64,000 nt of DNA from Pseudolabrys taiwanensis. GTDB lineage: Bacteria > Pseudomonadota > Alphaproteobacteria > Rhizobiales > Xanthobacteraceae. The translations under genes and the position numbers were made by a program. The stretch spans positions 2,604,001 to 2,668,000 of the forward strand of contig NZ_CP031417.1 in NCBI RefSeq assembly GCF_003367395.1, given 5' to 3'. Below are positions 56,584-64,000 of this stretch, one piece after another; position 1 is the first letter of the stretch; every line of letters starts with the position of its first letter. Below the pieces are notes generated by a model. That model worked only from the letters and a program-made list of their open reading frames with translations. It ran no database searches and was not told where the DNA came from.

Positions 56584-57484
56584 AAGTGGTCTCGAAGTCT
56601 TGCGGCAGCGCGGTTGGATCGGCACCAGCGCGCTTGGCAGCGTTGATCAGGCCACGCATCAGGAAACCGCGCACGACGTCGCGGCGATATTCCTGCCGCG
56701 TGCGCGACTGGACGACGTCCAGCGGCATGTCGGCGACTTCCTCGAGCTTCGCGGACGACAGCCGGACGCCGCGCAACGCCTGTTCGATCTCAGTCAGGCG
56801 CCGCGGCGCCGGACACACGCCTGCAATGGCGAGACGGACGTCTTCAAACACGCGACCGGCGGCGTCGAGTTTGACGAGCACGGCGAGGCAGACGGTGGAG
56901 ATGACCAGCGAGCGGCGATGACCGACCTTCTCGAAGCTGCCGCCGTAACCCGGCAGCGCATCGCAAACGATGGCCGTGACCAGTTCCCCTTCCTGCAATG
57001 CGGTCTTGCCGGGGCCGAGCGTGAACTCGCGCAACGCCAAGCTGCGTCTGCCGTTCGCCGTTGCGAGTTCGACGGCCGCATCATGCGCGATCAGGCACGG
57101 TATCAGGTCCGCGGCCGGCGATGCATTGACGATATTGCCGCCGACCGTGGCGTGGGCGCGGATTTGGTCGTCGGCGAACCACACCGCGCAGCGCGGCATT
57201 GCCGGCATCGTGCGGCCGAGCACGGCGTCATCGAGGAACCGTTGCACCGGCGTCGCCGCGCCGAGCCGCACATGCGCGCCATCGGCGCGGCGTTCGTTCA
57301 GCTCCGGAATCTTGGAAACATCGATCAGCACCGGAATTTCGACATCGCCCGCCCGCCCCTCGCGGGCCCAGGGCAGCGTGTCGGTGCAACCGGCGACCAC
57401 GCGGTAGCGGCCGCGATGGCGTTCCATTGCCGCAAAGGCATCGCTTAGCGTTGCCGGCGTGATGTATTCGTCGCAGATGAGCAT
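56576..57484 (-). CDS. Molybdenum hydroxylase FAD-binding medium subunit (CoxM family)
   Basis: A 302-residue FAD protein of the CO dehydrogenase/xanthine dehydrogenase medium-subunit type. FAD contacts are visible as VVAGCTDTL (the GGxT-like loop) and ATVGGNIVNASPAAD, with the C-terminal CO_deh_flav_C region (EKVGHRRSLVISTVCLAVLV; IAGVCPAPRRLTEIE). It passes electrons from the Fe-S domain to the acceptor. It is the first gene of the three-gene enzyme. Confidence 0.93.
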   Translation of the reverse strand: MLICDEYITPATLSDAFAAMERHRGRYRVVAGCTDTLPWAREGRAGDVEIPVLIDVSKIPELNERRADGAHVRLGAATPVQRFLDDAVLGRTMPAMPRCAVWFADDQIRAHATVGGNIVNASPAADLIPCLIAHDAAVELATANGRRSLALREFTLGPGKTALQEGELVTAIVCDALPGYGGSFEKVGHRRSLVISTVCLAVLVKLDAAGRVFEDVRLAIAGVCPAPRRLTEIEQALRGVRLSSAKLEEVADMPLDVVQSRTRQEYRRDVVRGFLMRGLINAAKRAGADPTALPQDFETTYA

Positions 57485-57500
57485 GTGTGCTCCTCTTCAT

Positions 57501-57613
57501 CCCTCCCCTGAAAAGGGAGGGTCGGCGAGCGAAGCGAGCCGGGGTGGGGTCACTTCAACGGACCCCCACCCGGTCGCCTGCGGCGACCACCCTCCCCCAC
57601 AAGCGGGGGAGGA
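57501..57613. repeat. Palindromic element (ccctcccc / ggggaggg type)
   Basis: A 113-bp element: ccctcccctgaaaagggagg, gtcggcgagcgaagcgagcc and cctcccccacaagcgggggagg hairpins. It lies within the operon between the zinc dehydrogenase and FAD-subunit genes and would fold strongly in mRNA. Confidence 0.8.
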
Positions 57614-57623
57614 TAAGAAGAAC

Positions 57624-58793
57624 CTACTCCGCCGCTTCCTTTTGCGCGGCGCCCATCTTCGCCTTCACCACCACCTTGATCGCATCTTCGACACGATCCT
57701 TGGCATAGCGGATCGCTGTCGGCAGATCGTCGAGGTCGAAGGTGTGCGTATGGATGAGCGTCGCGTCAAAGCGCTTCTGGCGCATATAGGCCTCGGCGCG
57801 GTGCGTGGCGCTCTTGCCTTCGCCGCGGATGCCGTAGACGTAGATGTTGTTGCGCACGATATGCGCCACGTCGACCGGCACTTCCTCATGCGCGAAGGCC
57901 GCGAGGCAGACCTTGCCGCCGCGGTTGACCATGCGCACCGCGTCGTTGACGGCGCTGGTCGCCGCCGAGCATTCGACCACGTAGTCGACGCCCTTGCCGC
58001 CGTTGAGCTTCTTCACTTCGGCGACCACGTCCGGCGTCTTGCGGATGTTGATTACCGCATCGGCGCCGAGCTGCTTGCCGATTTCGAGCCGGTTGTCGCG
58101 CGTGCCGGTGAGAATGACGGGCTGCGCGCCGAGCGCCTTGGCCACGGCCACGGCCATCAGACCGATCGGGCCCGGGCCGGTGACGACCACGCTCTCGCCG
58201 GCGACCAAGCCACCGAGCTCGGTCAGCGCGTACATCGCCGTGCCGGCGGTGACGACGAGCGTGCCCTCTTCGTCGGTCATCTCGTCTTCGAGCGAGACCA
58301 GGGTGTTGATGTTGTTGACCTGATACTCACAGAAGCCGCCGTCGGTGGTGAAGCCGTTGGCGCGATGGCCCTTGTCGACGTCGCCGTAATTGAGCCCGTA
58401 GTTGTGGCACGAGGTGTACATGCCCTCGCGGCAGCGCTTGCACTGGCCGCAACCGGCGTGAATCTCGACGGCCACGCGCTGACCGATATTGTATTCATCA
58501 ACGCCCGGCCCGAGCGCCACCACCGTGCCCATGTATTCATGACCGGGGGTGAAGTCTTTGTTGAAGGGCAGCCCGCCCTGAATCGACGCCGGCGGGCCGT
58601 GGTAGATGATCTCGAGATCGGTAGCGCAGATCGCCACCGCGTCGATGCGCACCAGCACCTCGGCCTTCTTCGGCACCGGCACCGGCTTTTCCTTGAACAC
58701 GAGTTCCCCCGGACCGCCTAGCACCCAGGCGCGCTGGCTTTCCGGAACAGGGAATTCGTTATGATTGGTCTTTACGCCTTGGGGTGCGTACAT
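57624..58793 (-). CDS. Zinc-dependent alcohol dehydrogenase (MDR family)
   Basis: A 389-residue medium-chain dehydrogenase. The catalytic zinc ligands are C56 (AICATDLE) and the GHE block (84-86). The structural zinc is held by C115, C118, C121 and C129 (CGQCKRCREGMYTSC). The NAD motif is VVVTGPGPIGLMAVAVAKA. It has a ~20-residue N-terminal extension. In the island it could oxidise a cyclic alcohol or diol before ring cleavage. Confidence 0.93.
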   Translation of the reverse strand: MYAPQGVKTNHNEFPVPESQRAWVLGGPGELVFKEKPVPVPKKAEVLVRIDAVAICATDLEIIYHGPPASIQGGLPFNKDFTPGHEYMGTVVALGPGVDEYNIGQRVAVEIHAGCGQCKRCREGMYTSCHNYGLNYGDVDKGHRANGFTTDGGFCEYQVNNINTLVSLEDEMTDEEGTLVVTAGTAMYALTELGGLVAGESVVVTGPGPIGLMAVAVAKALGAQPVILTGTRDNRLEIGKQLGADAVINIRKTPDVVAEVKKLNGGKGVDYVVECSAATSAVNDAVRMVNRGGKVCLAAFAHEEVPVDVAHIVRNNIYVYGIRGEGKSATHRAEAYMRQKRFDATLIHTHTFDLDDLPTAIRYAKDRVEDAIKVVVKAKMGAAQKEAAE

Positions 58794-58842
58794 AATTCCT
58801 CCGACGTCGCCCTTCGATCACGTCAATCCGCGAGAACGCAGG

Positions 58843-59700
58843 TCAACTGGCGATGGCTTGTTGATTGTTGTTGAGAGCGTTGGGTGCGCCGAATTCGGCG
58901 GACAAAGCCTTCGTCGCGCCGACGAGCTCATCACGCAGCAGCGCGATGTGTTCTTCCGTCGCCCGCATCAAGGGCATCGACGCGCTGATGCCGCCGATCA
59001 CCGTACCCGCTTGGTCGCGGATCGCCGCGCCGATGCAGAGCACGCCCGGCAGGAACTCCTCGCGCTCGAGCGCATAGCCGTTGCGGCGCACGTGCCGCAG
59101 CGACTCGAGCAATACCGGGAATTCGGTGATCGTGTTGTCGGTGCAGCGCTTCATGCCATGCGCGAGGATACGATGGATCTCGTCCTCGGGCAGCCAGGCG
59201 AGGATCGCCTTGCCCATCGAGGTGGCGTGCGGCGCATCCATCTTGCCGATCTTGCCGGTGTCGACACGCACGGCATGACGCGCGGCGCGAACCGCGAGCG
59301 TCACGATGGAGTCGCCCTGCAAAGCCGCGAGATGCACGGTCTCGCCCGTCGCGCGGTTGACGGCCTCCATGTAGGGCTGCGCACGACGTGGCAGATCGAC
59401 CTGAAGGCAGGCGTGGCCGAGATAAAGAATGCGCGCACCAAGGGCGTAGAGACGACGGCCCGGCACTTTCGCGACGAAGCCGCGCTGAATGAGCGTCGCC
59501 AACAGGTGATGGCAGGTCGAGATGTTCAGACCCGTCCGGTTGGCGAGATCGGTCAGCGTCGTTTCGCCCCCCGCCTCGGCAATCGTTTCGAGCAGGAACA
59601 GCGCGCGGTCGACGGATTGGATGCTGTGGCGTTCGCCTTCAGCGCGCGGGCGTGGCGGCCGAGCTTTTGCACCCGGCCCAGGCAGGATTGTTGCGTCCAT
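58843..59700 (-). CDS. IclR family transcriptional regulator, Mo-hydroxylase island
   Basis: A 285-residue regulator with the winged HTH at about 25-85 (TTLTDLANRTGLNISTCHHL) and the IclR effector domain (DAPHATSMGKAILAWLPEDE; RRNGYALEREEFLPGVLCIG). It is the first gene of the minus-strand island, 49 bp before the zinc dehydrogenase, and so probably both regulates and is cotranscribed with the island. The ATG is chosen at the frame start; no strong SD is visible. Confidence 0.92.
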   Translation of the reverse strand: MDATILPGPGAKARPPRPRAEGERHSIQSVDRALFLLETIAEAGGETTLTDLANRTGLNISTCHHLLATLIQRGFVAKVPGRRLYALGARILYLGHACLQVDLPRRAQPYMEAVNRATGETVHLAALQGDSIVTLAVRAARHAVRVDTGKIGKMDAPHATSMGKAILAWLPEDEIHRILAHGMKRCTDNTITEFPVLLESLRHVRRNGYALEREEFLPGVLCIGAAIRDQAGTVIGGISASMPLMRATEEHIALLRDELVGATKALSAEFGAPNALNNNQQAIAS

Positions 59701-59800
59701 TGGTTGTTTTCTCCCTGACCGTTAGCGTCATCGCACCGCCGGGGAGAGTCAAGACAGTTTCAGTATGAGGAACTGCGATTTCTATTGGTGAAATAGTTAC

Positions 59801-59821
59801 AAAAGGCCCGCAATGCGGGCC
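59801..59821 (-). terminator. Intrinsic terminator after the polysaccharide operon
   Basis: A perfect 7-bp stem (ggcccgc 59805-59811 / gcgggcc 59815-59821) with a 3-nt loop is followed on the minus strand by TTTT. It lies 27 bp after the SIS-isomerase gene and isolates that operon from the IclR island. Confidence 0.85.
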
Positions 59822-59847
59822 CTTGGAAATTTTGCTTGTCGGATGAA

Positions 59848-60429
59848 CTAGCTGACGAGCCCAAGATCGAGTTCGATCGCCCCACAGAGCATCTGTCCGA
59901 TGGCGATATGCATTTCCTGAATACGCGCCGTGGTGTCGCAGGGCACCACCAGGACATGATCCGCGACGTCACGAAGATCGCCGCCGTCCTTGCCGCCAAA
60001 GGCGACGGTGACCAAACCCAGCGCTTTCGCACGCTTGAGCGCCGCGAGGACGTTGGGACTTTTGCCCGATGTGGAAATGCCGATCGCGACGTCGCCCGGC
60101 CTACCAAACGCTTCGATCTGCCGCGCGAAAATCTGATCGAAGCCGAGATCGTTGCCACCCGCGGTCAGCACGGATGTATCAGTGCTGAGCGCGAGAGAAG
60201 GAATGGGCGCGCGGTCCTTCTTGTAGCGCACGACCAGTTCGGCCGCGAGATGCTGCGCATCCGCCGCGCTGCCGCCATTGCCGAAGAACATGATCTTGCC
60301 ACCGGCCCGCACCGACGTGACGCAGGCCGCGAGCACTTTCGCAAAAGCATCGCCAAGCGCCGCTTCCGTGCGGCGCGCGGCCTCATGGTGTTCGGTGAAT
60401 TCGGCTTTCCAGAAGGCCGCCACGTCCAT
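59848..60429 (-). CDS. gmhA: SIS-domain phosphoheptose isomerase-like protein
   Basis: A 193-residue cytoplasmic sugar-phosphate isomerase. The SIS fold is seen in GGKIMFFGNGGSAADAQHLA and GDVAIGISTSGKSPNVLAAL; the family ending with a C-terminal helix is kept. GmhA converts sedoheptulose 7-phosphate to glycero-manno-heptose 7-phosphate for lipopolysaccharide or capsule. The neighbouring polysaccharide genes support that role; DiaA-like proteins share the fold. Confidence 0.88.
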   Translation of the reverse strand: MDVAAFWKAEFTEHHEAARRTEAALGDAFAKVLAACVTSVRAGGKIMFFGNGGSAADAQHLAAELVVRYKKDRAPIPSLALSTDTSVLTAGGNDLGFDQIFARQIEAFGRPGDVAIGISTSGKSPNVLAALKRAKALGLVTVAFGGKDGGDLRDVADHVLVVPCDTTARIQEMHIAIGQMLCGAIELDLGLVS

Positions 60430-60443
60430 TGCTCGAACCCTCC

Positions 60444-62354
60444 TCAGGCCGCTTCACCGCGGAATTCGGGCACCGCGTCGCGCAATAAATTGTAGATCGC
60501 CGTGCGTTCGTTGCGCGCGAGTCCCTGCTCGAGCGCCACAACCCAGCCGCGGATTGCTTCCATCGAGGGCTGGAACGGCTTTGCGGCAACAATGCCGGGA
60601 ATGCCGATCTCCGACATCTCCTCGCCACGCGCGAACAAGATCTCGTGCAGCCGTTCGCCCGGCCGCACGCCGGTGAATGTGATCTTGATGTCGCGCCCCG
60701 GCTCCAGCCCGCTCAGGCGGATGATGCGCTCGGCAAGATCCACGATCTTCACCGGCTGGCCCATGTTGAGCACGTAGACCGACACATCGCGCGTCTCCTG
60801 ACGCAGGGCATGCGTGGCGGCAGTGATGACGAGATCGCAGGCCTCGCGGATGGTCATGAAGTAACGCACCATGTCGGGGTGCGTGACCGTCACCGGTCCA
60901 CCCGCTTCGATCTGTGCCTTGAACTTCGGCACCACCGAACCGTTCGATGCGAGCACGTTGCCGAAGCGAACCGAGATCATGCGCGTCGACGGCTGGCCGT
61001 TGCCCTTGCGCGCAAGCTCGTGATCGAGCGCCTCGCAATACATCTCCGCCAGCCGCTTGGTGGCCCCCAACACCGATACCGGTTCGATCGCCTTGTCGGT
61101 GGATATCATCACCATGGCGGACGCGCCGGACGCCGCCGCGGCGTCGGCCACGTTCATCGAGCCGAAGACGTTTGTCTTGATGCCTTCGTCCCAATCGAGC
61201 TCCAGCAACGGCACGTGCTTGAGCGCGGCGGCGTGGAAAACGATGTCGGGCTTGAAGTCGCCGACCAGTTGCATGATACGCTGGCGATCGCGGATATCGG
61301 CGATACGGCCGACGATATCGGCCTCGCTCTGCTTGCCGCGCAGCGACTCCAACACGGCATGCAATGCCGGCTCGGAGTTCTCGATCACCAGCAGGCGCCC
61401 GGCGCCGAAGGTGACAACGCGCTCGCAGATCTCCGAGCCGATCGAGCCACCGCCGCCGGTGACGACGATCGCTTTGCCGGCAACGAAATTCTCCAAGCGC
61501 TGATAGTCGATCTTCACGCTCGGCCGCAGCAGCAGGTCTTCGACCGCGACCGGCTGAAGCTGGACCGCCGTCGCGCCGCCGTCGAGCGAGGGCAACTGGC
61601 TCAGCGTGACGCCGAGCCGGCGCGCCCTGATCAGCAGCGCTTCCGGGCGCGCCTCCGGGTTGAATACCGATGGAGTCAGCAAGAGACGCGTCACGCGACT
61701 GCCGCGCCCCTCGAGGTCGGCAACCACTTGCTCAAGATCCTCGATATCGCCGAACACCTGGATGCCGCGGATCGCCTGACCGCGATCGTTGCGCGCCGGC
61801 GACAAAATGCCCACCGGCCAGATCTTCTTCACGGCACCGCTTTCGATCGCACGTAACAGCACCTCGGCGTCGGCGGCGCGGCCGAGAATCAATGTCGGCG
61901 TAGCGTCGGCGACCCGCACGCGCTGCAGCGTCTGCGCATAGTGGAAATAGCGATAGGCAACGCGGGTCCCACCAAGCAGAAACATCTGCAGGAACCAGTA
62001 CAGCAGGATGGTGACCTTGCCAAAGAAGAACGTGCCGTAGAAATTCGGCGCGAGCAGCACATAATCGAGCGCCAGCAGCGACACGGCGAGAACCGTCGAC
62101 GCTTTGAAGATGTTGAACAGGTCGGGAACGGACGTGAAGCGCCACTTGTTCTGATGCAGGCCGATGACGAAATAGACGATCGCGGCATAGATCACGAAGA
62201 AGGGCAGAAACAGCTTCAAGCCGGTGACCCGCGCGTCCAGGCTGTCGCCCTCGAAGCGCACCAGGAAGGTCAGCACGATGGCCGCCGCGGTAGCCACCAG
62301 ATCGTGCAGAACGATTAGATACTGACGCGGCGTGAGCCTCTGAAACCGTCTCAT
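60444..62354 (-). CDS. Membrane nucleotide-sugar 4,6-dehydratase, CapD/WbpM/PglF type
   Basis: A 636-residue protein. Four membrane helices lie at about 10-130. A CoA-binding-like Rossmann domain (about 150-270) is followed by the SDR catalytic domain starting near VVTGGGGSIGSEI. The active-site region reads STDKAIEPVSVLGATKR, in which the SDR Tyr is replaced, as in FlaA1/WbpM-type dehydratases. It probably makes UDP-4-keto-6-deoxy-sugars for surface glycans. Its start overlaps the glycosyltransferase gene by 4 bases. Confidence 0.93.
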   Translation of the reverse strand: MRRFQRLTPRQYLIVLHDLVATAAAIVLTFLVRFEGDSLDARVTGLKLFLPFFVIYAAIVYFVIGLHQNKWRFTSVPDLFNIFKASTVLAVSLLALDYVLLAPNFYGTFFFGKVTILLYWFLQMFLLGGTRVAYRYFHYAQTLQRVRVADATPTLILGRAADAEVLLRAIESGAVKKIWPVGILSPARNDRGQAIRGIQVFGDIEDLEQVVADLEGRGSRVTRLLLTPSVFNPEARPEALLIRARRLGVTLSQLPSLDGGATAVQLQPVAVEDLLLRPSVKIDYQRLENFVAGKAIVVTGGGGSIGSEICERVVTFGAGRLLVIENSEPALHAVLESLRGKQSEADIVGRIADIRDRQRIMQLVGDFKPDIVFHAAALKHVPLLELDWDEGIKTNVFGSMNVADAAAASGASAMVMISTDKAIEPVSVLGATKRLAEMYCEALDHELARKGNGQPSTRMISVRFGNVLASNGSVVPKFKAQIEAGGPVTVTHPDMVRYFMTIREACDLVITAATHALRQETRDVSVYVLNMGQPVKIVDLAERIIRLSGLEPGRDIKITFTGVRPGERLHEILFARGEEMSEIGIPGIVAAKPFQPSMEAIRGWVVALEQGLARNERTAIYNLLRDAVPEFRGEAA

Positions 62355-63109
62355 TCGGCGGGCTTCCAGGTCTGACGCTGCCTCACCGAGTTCGCCGGCA
62401 GGCGCAGGAACGTCGTGGCGAAGGCGTACATATACCAGCGCATATAGGCCGGCACCCAATTCAAGACCTGGAAACGGCTCGCCCCTTGTTTGCGCTCGAA
62501 CCATTTCGCCGGCACGTCGGCGACCGGCCAACCGAGGCGGTGGCATTTCACCAACAGCTCGAGGCTGTAGACAAAGCCACGGTCGGATTCGACCTGGATA
62601 CGATCGATCACCCGCCGCGAGAACAGGCGGAACCCGTTGGTGGCATCGCGCGTCGGCAGCCGGGCGATGTGATAGAGCGTGAAGGCGGCCGTGCGCACCA
62701 GCGCCGCCTTGAGCCAGCGGCAGCCTTCCATGCAGCCGCCCGGGATAAACCGGCTGGCGCAGACGATGTCGTTGCCCTGCTCGGCCTTGGCGACCATGGC
62801 GTCGAGGATGCCGGCATTGAAGTCGTCGTCGGCGGGAAATACCAGGACATAGGCCGCGCGGCTCTCGGCGAAGCCGGTCATCACCGCGCCGTGCGCGCCG
62901 CGGGCGCGGTTTTGCACAAACGCGATGTCCAGCCCTTCGACCTCGCCCGGATTGGCCTTGATGGTCGAGAGCGTGTCGTCATCCGGCCTGTCGTAACAGA
63001 TCAGAATGCGCGACGGCGTCTTCACCTCACGGCGCAGCGCGGCGAGTGTCGCCAGGATGATTTTTCCCTCGTTGTAAACGGGGATGATGATATCGAGCCT
63101 TGCCGTCAT
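62351..63109 (-). CDS. Glycosyltransferase family 2 protein
   Basis: A 252-residue GT-A enzyme. The N-terminus LDIIIPVYNEGKIILATLAAL and the metal/nucleotide segment VLVFPADDDFNAGILDAM fit GT2, and the last part lacks large membrane helices. An upstream open frame overlaps the previous gene, so ATG 63109, right after that gene's stop, is chosen. It would transfer a sugar to a lipid carrier or growing glycan. Coupled by ATGA to the dehydratase gene. Confidence 0.9.
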   Translation of the reverse strand: MTARLDIIIPVYNEGKIILATLAALRREVKTPSRILICYDRPDDDTLSTIKANPGEVEGLDIAFVQNRARGAHGAVMTGFAESRAAYVLVFPADDDFNAGILDAMVAKAEQGNDIVCASRFIPGGCMEGCRWLKAALVRTAAFTLYHIARLPTRDATNGFRLFSRRVIDRIQVESDRGFVYSLELLVKCHRLGWPVADVPAKWFERKQGASRFQVLNWVPAYMRWYMYAFATTFLRLPANSVRQRQTWKPAE

Positions 63110-63111
63110 GC

Positions 63112-64000
63112 TCAGTGCACAACGTTCCCGTGCTTCAGGAACCCCCATACGTCGATCACGGGCTTGTCCTTGAAGTCGGCAGAGGCATACGCCGAATGCG
63201 GCGTGCACAAAATCATGATGTCGCTGCGCTCGATGACCTGCTCGAGCGGCAACAGCGAAGGATCGGTCGTTACGAACGGATCGGTGCTCAGAACCTCGCG
63301 CGCACAGACTTTCAGCGCACGCTTGACCTTATAGCTGAGCGAGGCGCGCGTGTCGTCGATCTCCGCCTTGAACGCCATGCCGAGAAGACCGACGGTCATG
63401 TTGGCGAGATCGTAATTGCGCCGCATGTCGTCCACGAGCTGCAACACCAGGCCTTCATTGACCTGCATGGCCGCATGGCCGAGCCCGAACTGATTGCGGG
63501 CGTAAGCGGCGAGTTGCATCGTATCCTTGAACAGACATGGTCCCGCGGAGAAGCCCGGTCCCGGCAGGCTCTTGAGCCGCGGGTAGTTCGTCTTCATCGC
63601 CTTCATGATCGCCTGGTAGTCGGCGCCAGCCTGTTTCGCGAGCATATAGAACTGATTGGTCGCCGCGAATTCGATATAGCGATAAGCGTTACTGAACAGC
63701 TTGGCGAACTCGGCTTCCTGCGGTTTGCAGATCACGATCTCGGGCGTGATCTTGCGGAAGAGATCGGCGGCTTCCTGCTCGGCTTCCGGCGACGTGCCGC
63801 TGACGATCTGCGGCATCGAGCCGAGTTCCCTGATGCCGTAGCCTTGCACCACGCGCTCGGGACAGAAGGCGATGCGATTCTTGCGGCCGAGCCGCTTGAG
63901 GTAGTCGGCAAGCCAGTCGGTGGTGCCGGGATAGACGGTCGAACGCAGCACCAGAAGCTGGTCGTCGGAAACGTGCGGCAGCAACTCGTCGATGCAGCGC
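63112..64000 (-). CDS. UDP-glucose/GDP-mannose dehydrogenase family protein (5' end outside window)
   Basis: The frame is open to the right edge, so only the last ~296 residues are seen; the N-terminal NAD domain is missing. The catalytic Cys is in SAGPCLFKDTMQLAAY, the substrate/cap helix in AEFAKLFSNAYRYIEFAATN, and the C-terminal domain in VGLLGMAFKAEIDDTRASLS. The family oxidises UDP-sugars to uronic acids. Which sugar is unknown. It is the first visible gene of the surface-polysaccharide operon. Confidence 0.93.
   Translation of the reverse strand, partial: RCIDELLPHVSDDQLLVLRSTVYPGTTDWLADYLKRLGRKNRIAFCPERVVQGYGIRELGSMPQIVSGTSPEAEQEAADLFRKITPEIVICKPQEAEFAKLFSNAYRYIEFAATNQFYMLAKQAGADYQAIMKAMKTNYPRLKSLPGPGFSAGPCLFKDTMQLAAYARNQFGLGHAAMQVNEGLVLQLVDDMRRNYDLANMTVGLLGMAFKAEIDDTRASLSYKVKRALKVCAREVLSTDPFVTTDPSLLPLEQVIERSDIMILCTPHSAYASADFKDKPVIDVWGFLKHGNVVH

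Overview
The window is GC-rich, densely coded DNA from an alphaproteobacterium, most likely order Hyphomicrobiales (Rhizobiales) near Bradyrhizobiaceae, Xanthobacteraceae or Pseudolabrys. This placement is inferred from gene content: many branched-chain amino acid type (Liv/HAAT) ABC transporters, several Bug/TctC solute receptors, DUF2189, DUF930 and CreA-type proteins, IclR-controlled catabolic operons, and palindromic repeats between genes. No rRNA, tRNA, integrase, transposase, phage gene or CRISPR array was seen.

Layout. 1-5037: the end of a livM-livG-livF operon facing two tandem LivK-type receptors. 5224-9435: a cyclase-family hydrolase, then a complete TctC-TctB-TctA tripartite transporter. 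9638-15435: an Aer-like chemoreceptor, HdeD-like, CreA and DUF2189 proteins, a nitroreductase and the MsrP methionine sulfoxide reductase. 15551-17199: a DUF421-like remnant, a DUF2188 protein, a ParE/RHH toxin-antitoxin pair and a repeat-rich spacer with a 171-bp direct duplication. 17200-35850: mostly single genes (two orphan Bug receptors, GST, YoaK-like, L,D-transpeptidase, cupin, DUF930, VOC, DUF2142-like membrane protein, a Cys-rich protein behind a ~440-bp unexplained leader, Nudix, PAP2, two small twin glycine/Tyr/Pro-rich exported proteins, lytic transglycosylase, FMN reductase, YqhA, a large amidase, EttA). 35970-38347: a 2-hydroxyacid dehydrogenase and a REC-like/EAL protein.

38589-49636 looks like one regulated catabolic island: an IclR regulator between a divergent decarboxylase-type amidohydrolase and a forward series encoding a cyclase-family hydrolase, cupin, SDR, hydroxyacyl-CoA dehydrogenase, a complete Liv transporter (receptor, G, F, H, M) and a second amidohydrolase. 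50719-59700 is a second island on the minus strand: IclR, zinc alcohol dehydrogenase, a molybdenum hydroxylase (FAD subunit, then an Fe-S domain fused to the first half of the Mo subunit, then the second half as its own gene), a Bug receptor and an IolD-like thiamine-diphosphate enzyme. Together these suggest import, oxidation and ring or C-C cleavage of a cyclic or aromatic acid; the substrates cannot be read from sequence.

59848-64000 (minus strand, running off the right edge) is a surface-polysaccharide operon: nucleotide-sugar dehydrogenase, glycosyltransferase 2, CapD/WbpM-like dehydratase and a GmhA-like SIS isomerase, closed by an intrinsic terminator. The strongest candidates for new biology are the split and fused Mo hydroxylase with its IolD-like partner, the IclR/cyclase/Liv island, the leader region at 24.67-25.11 kb with its Cys-rich gene, and the UdgX-type glycosylase.
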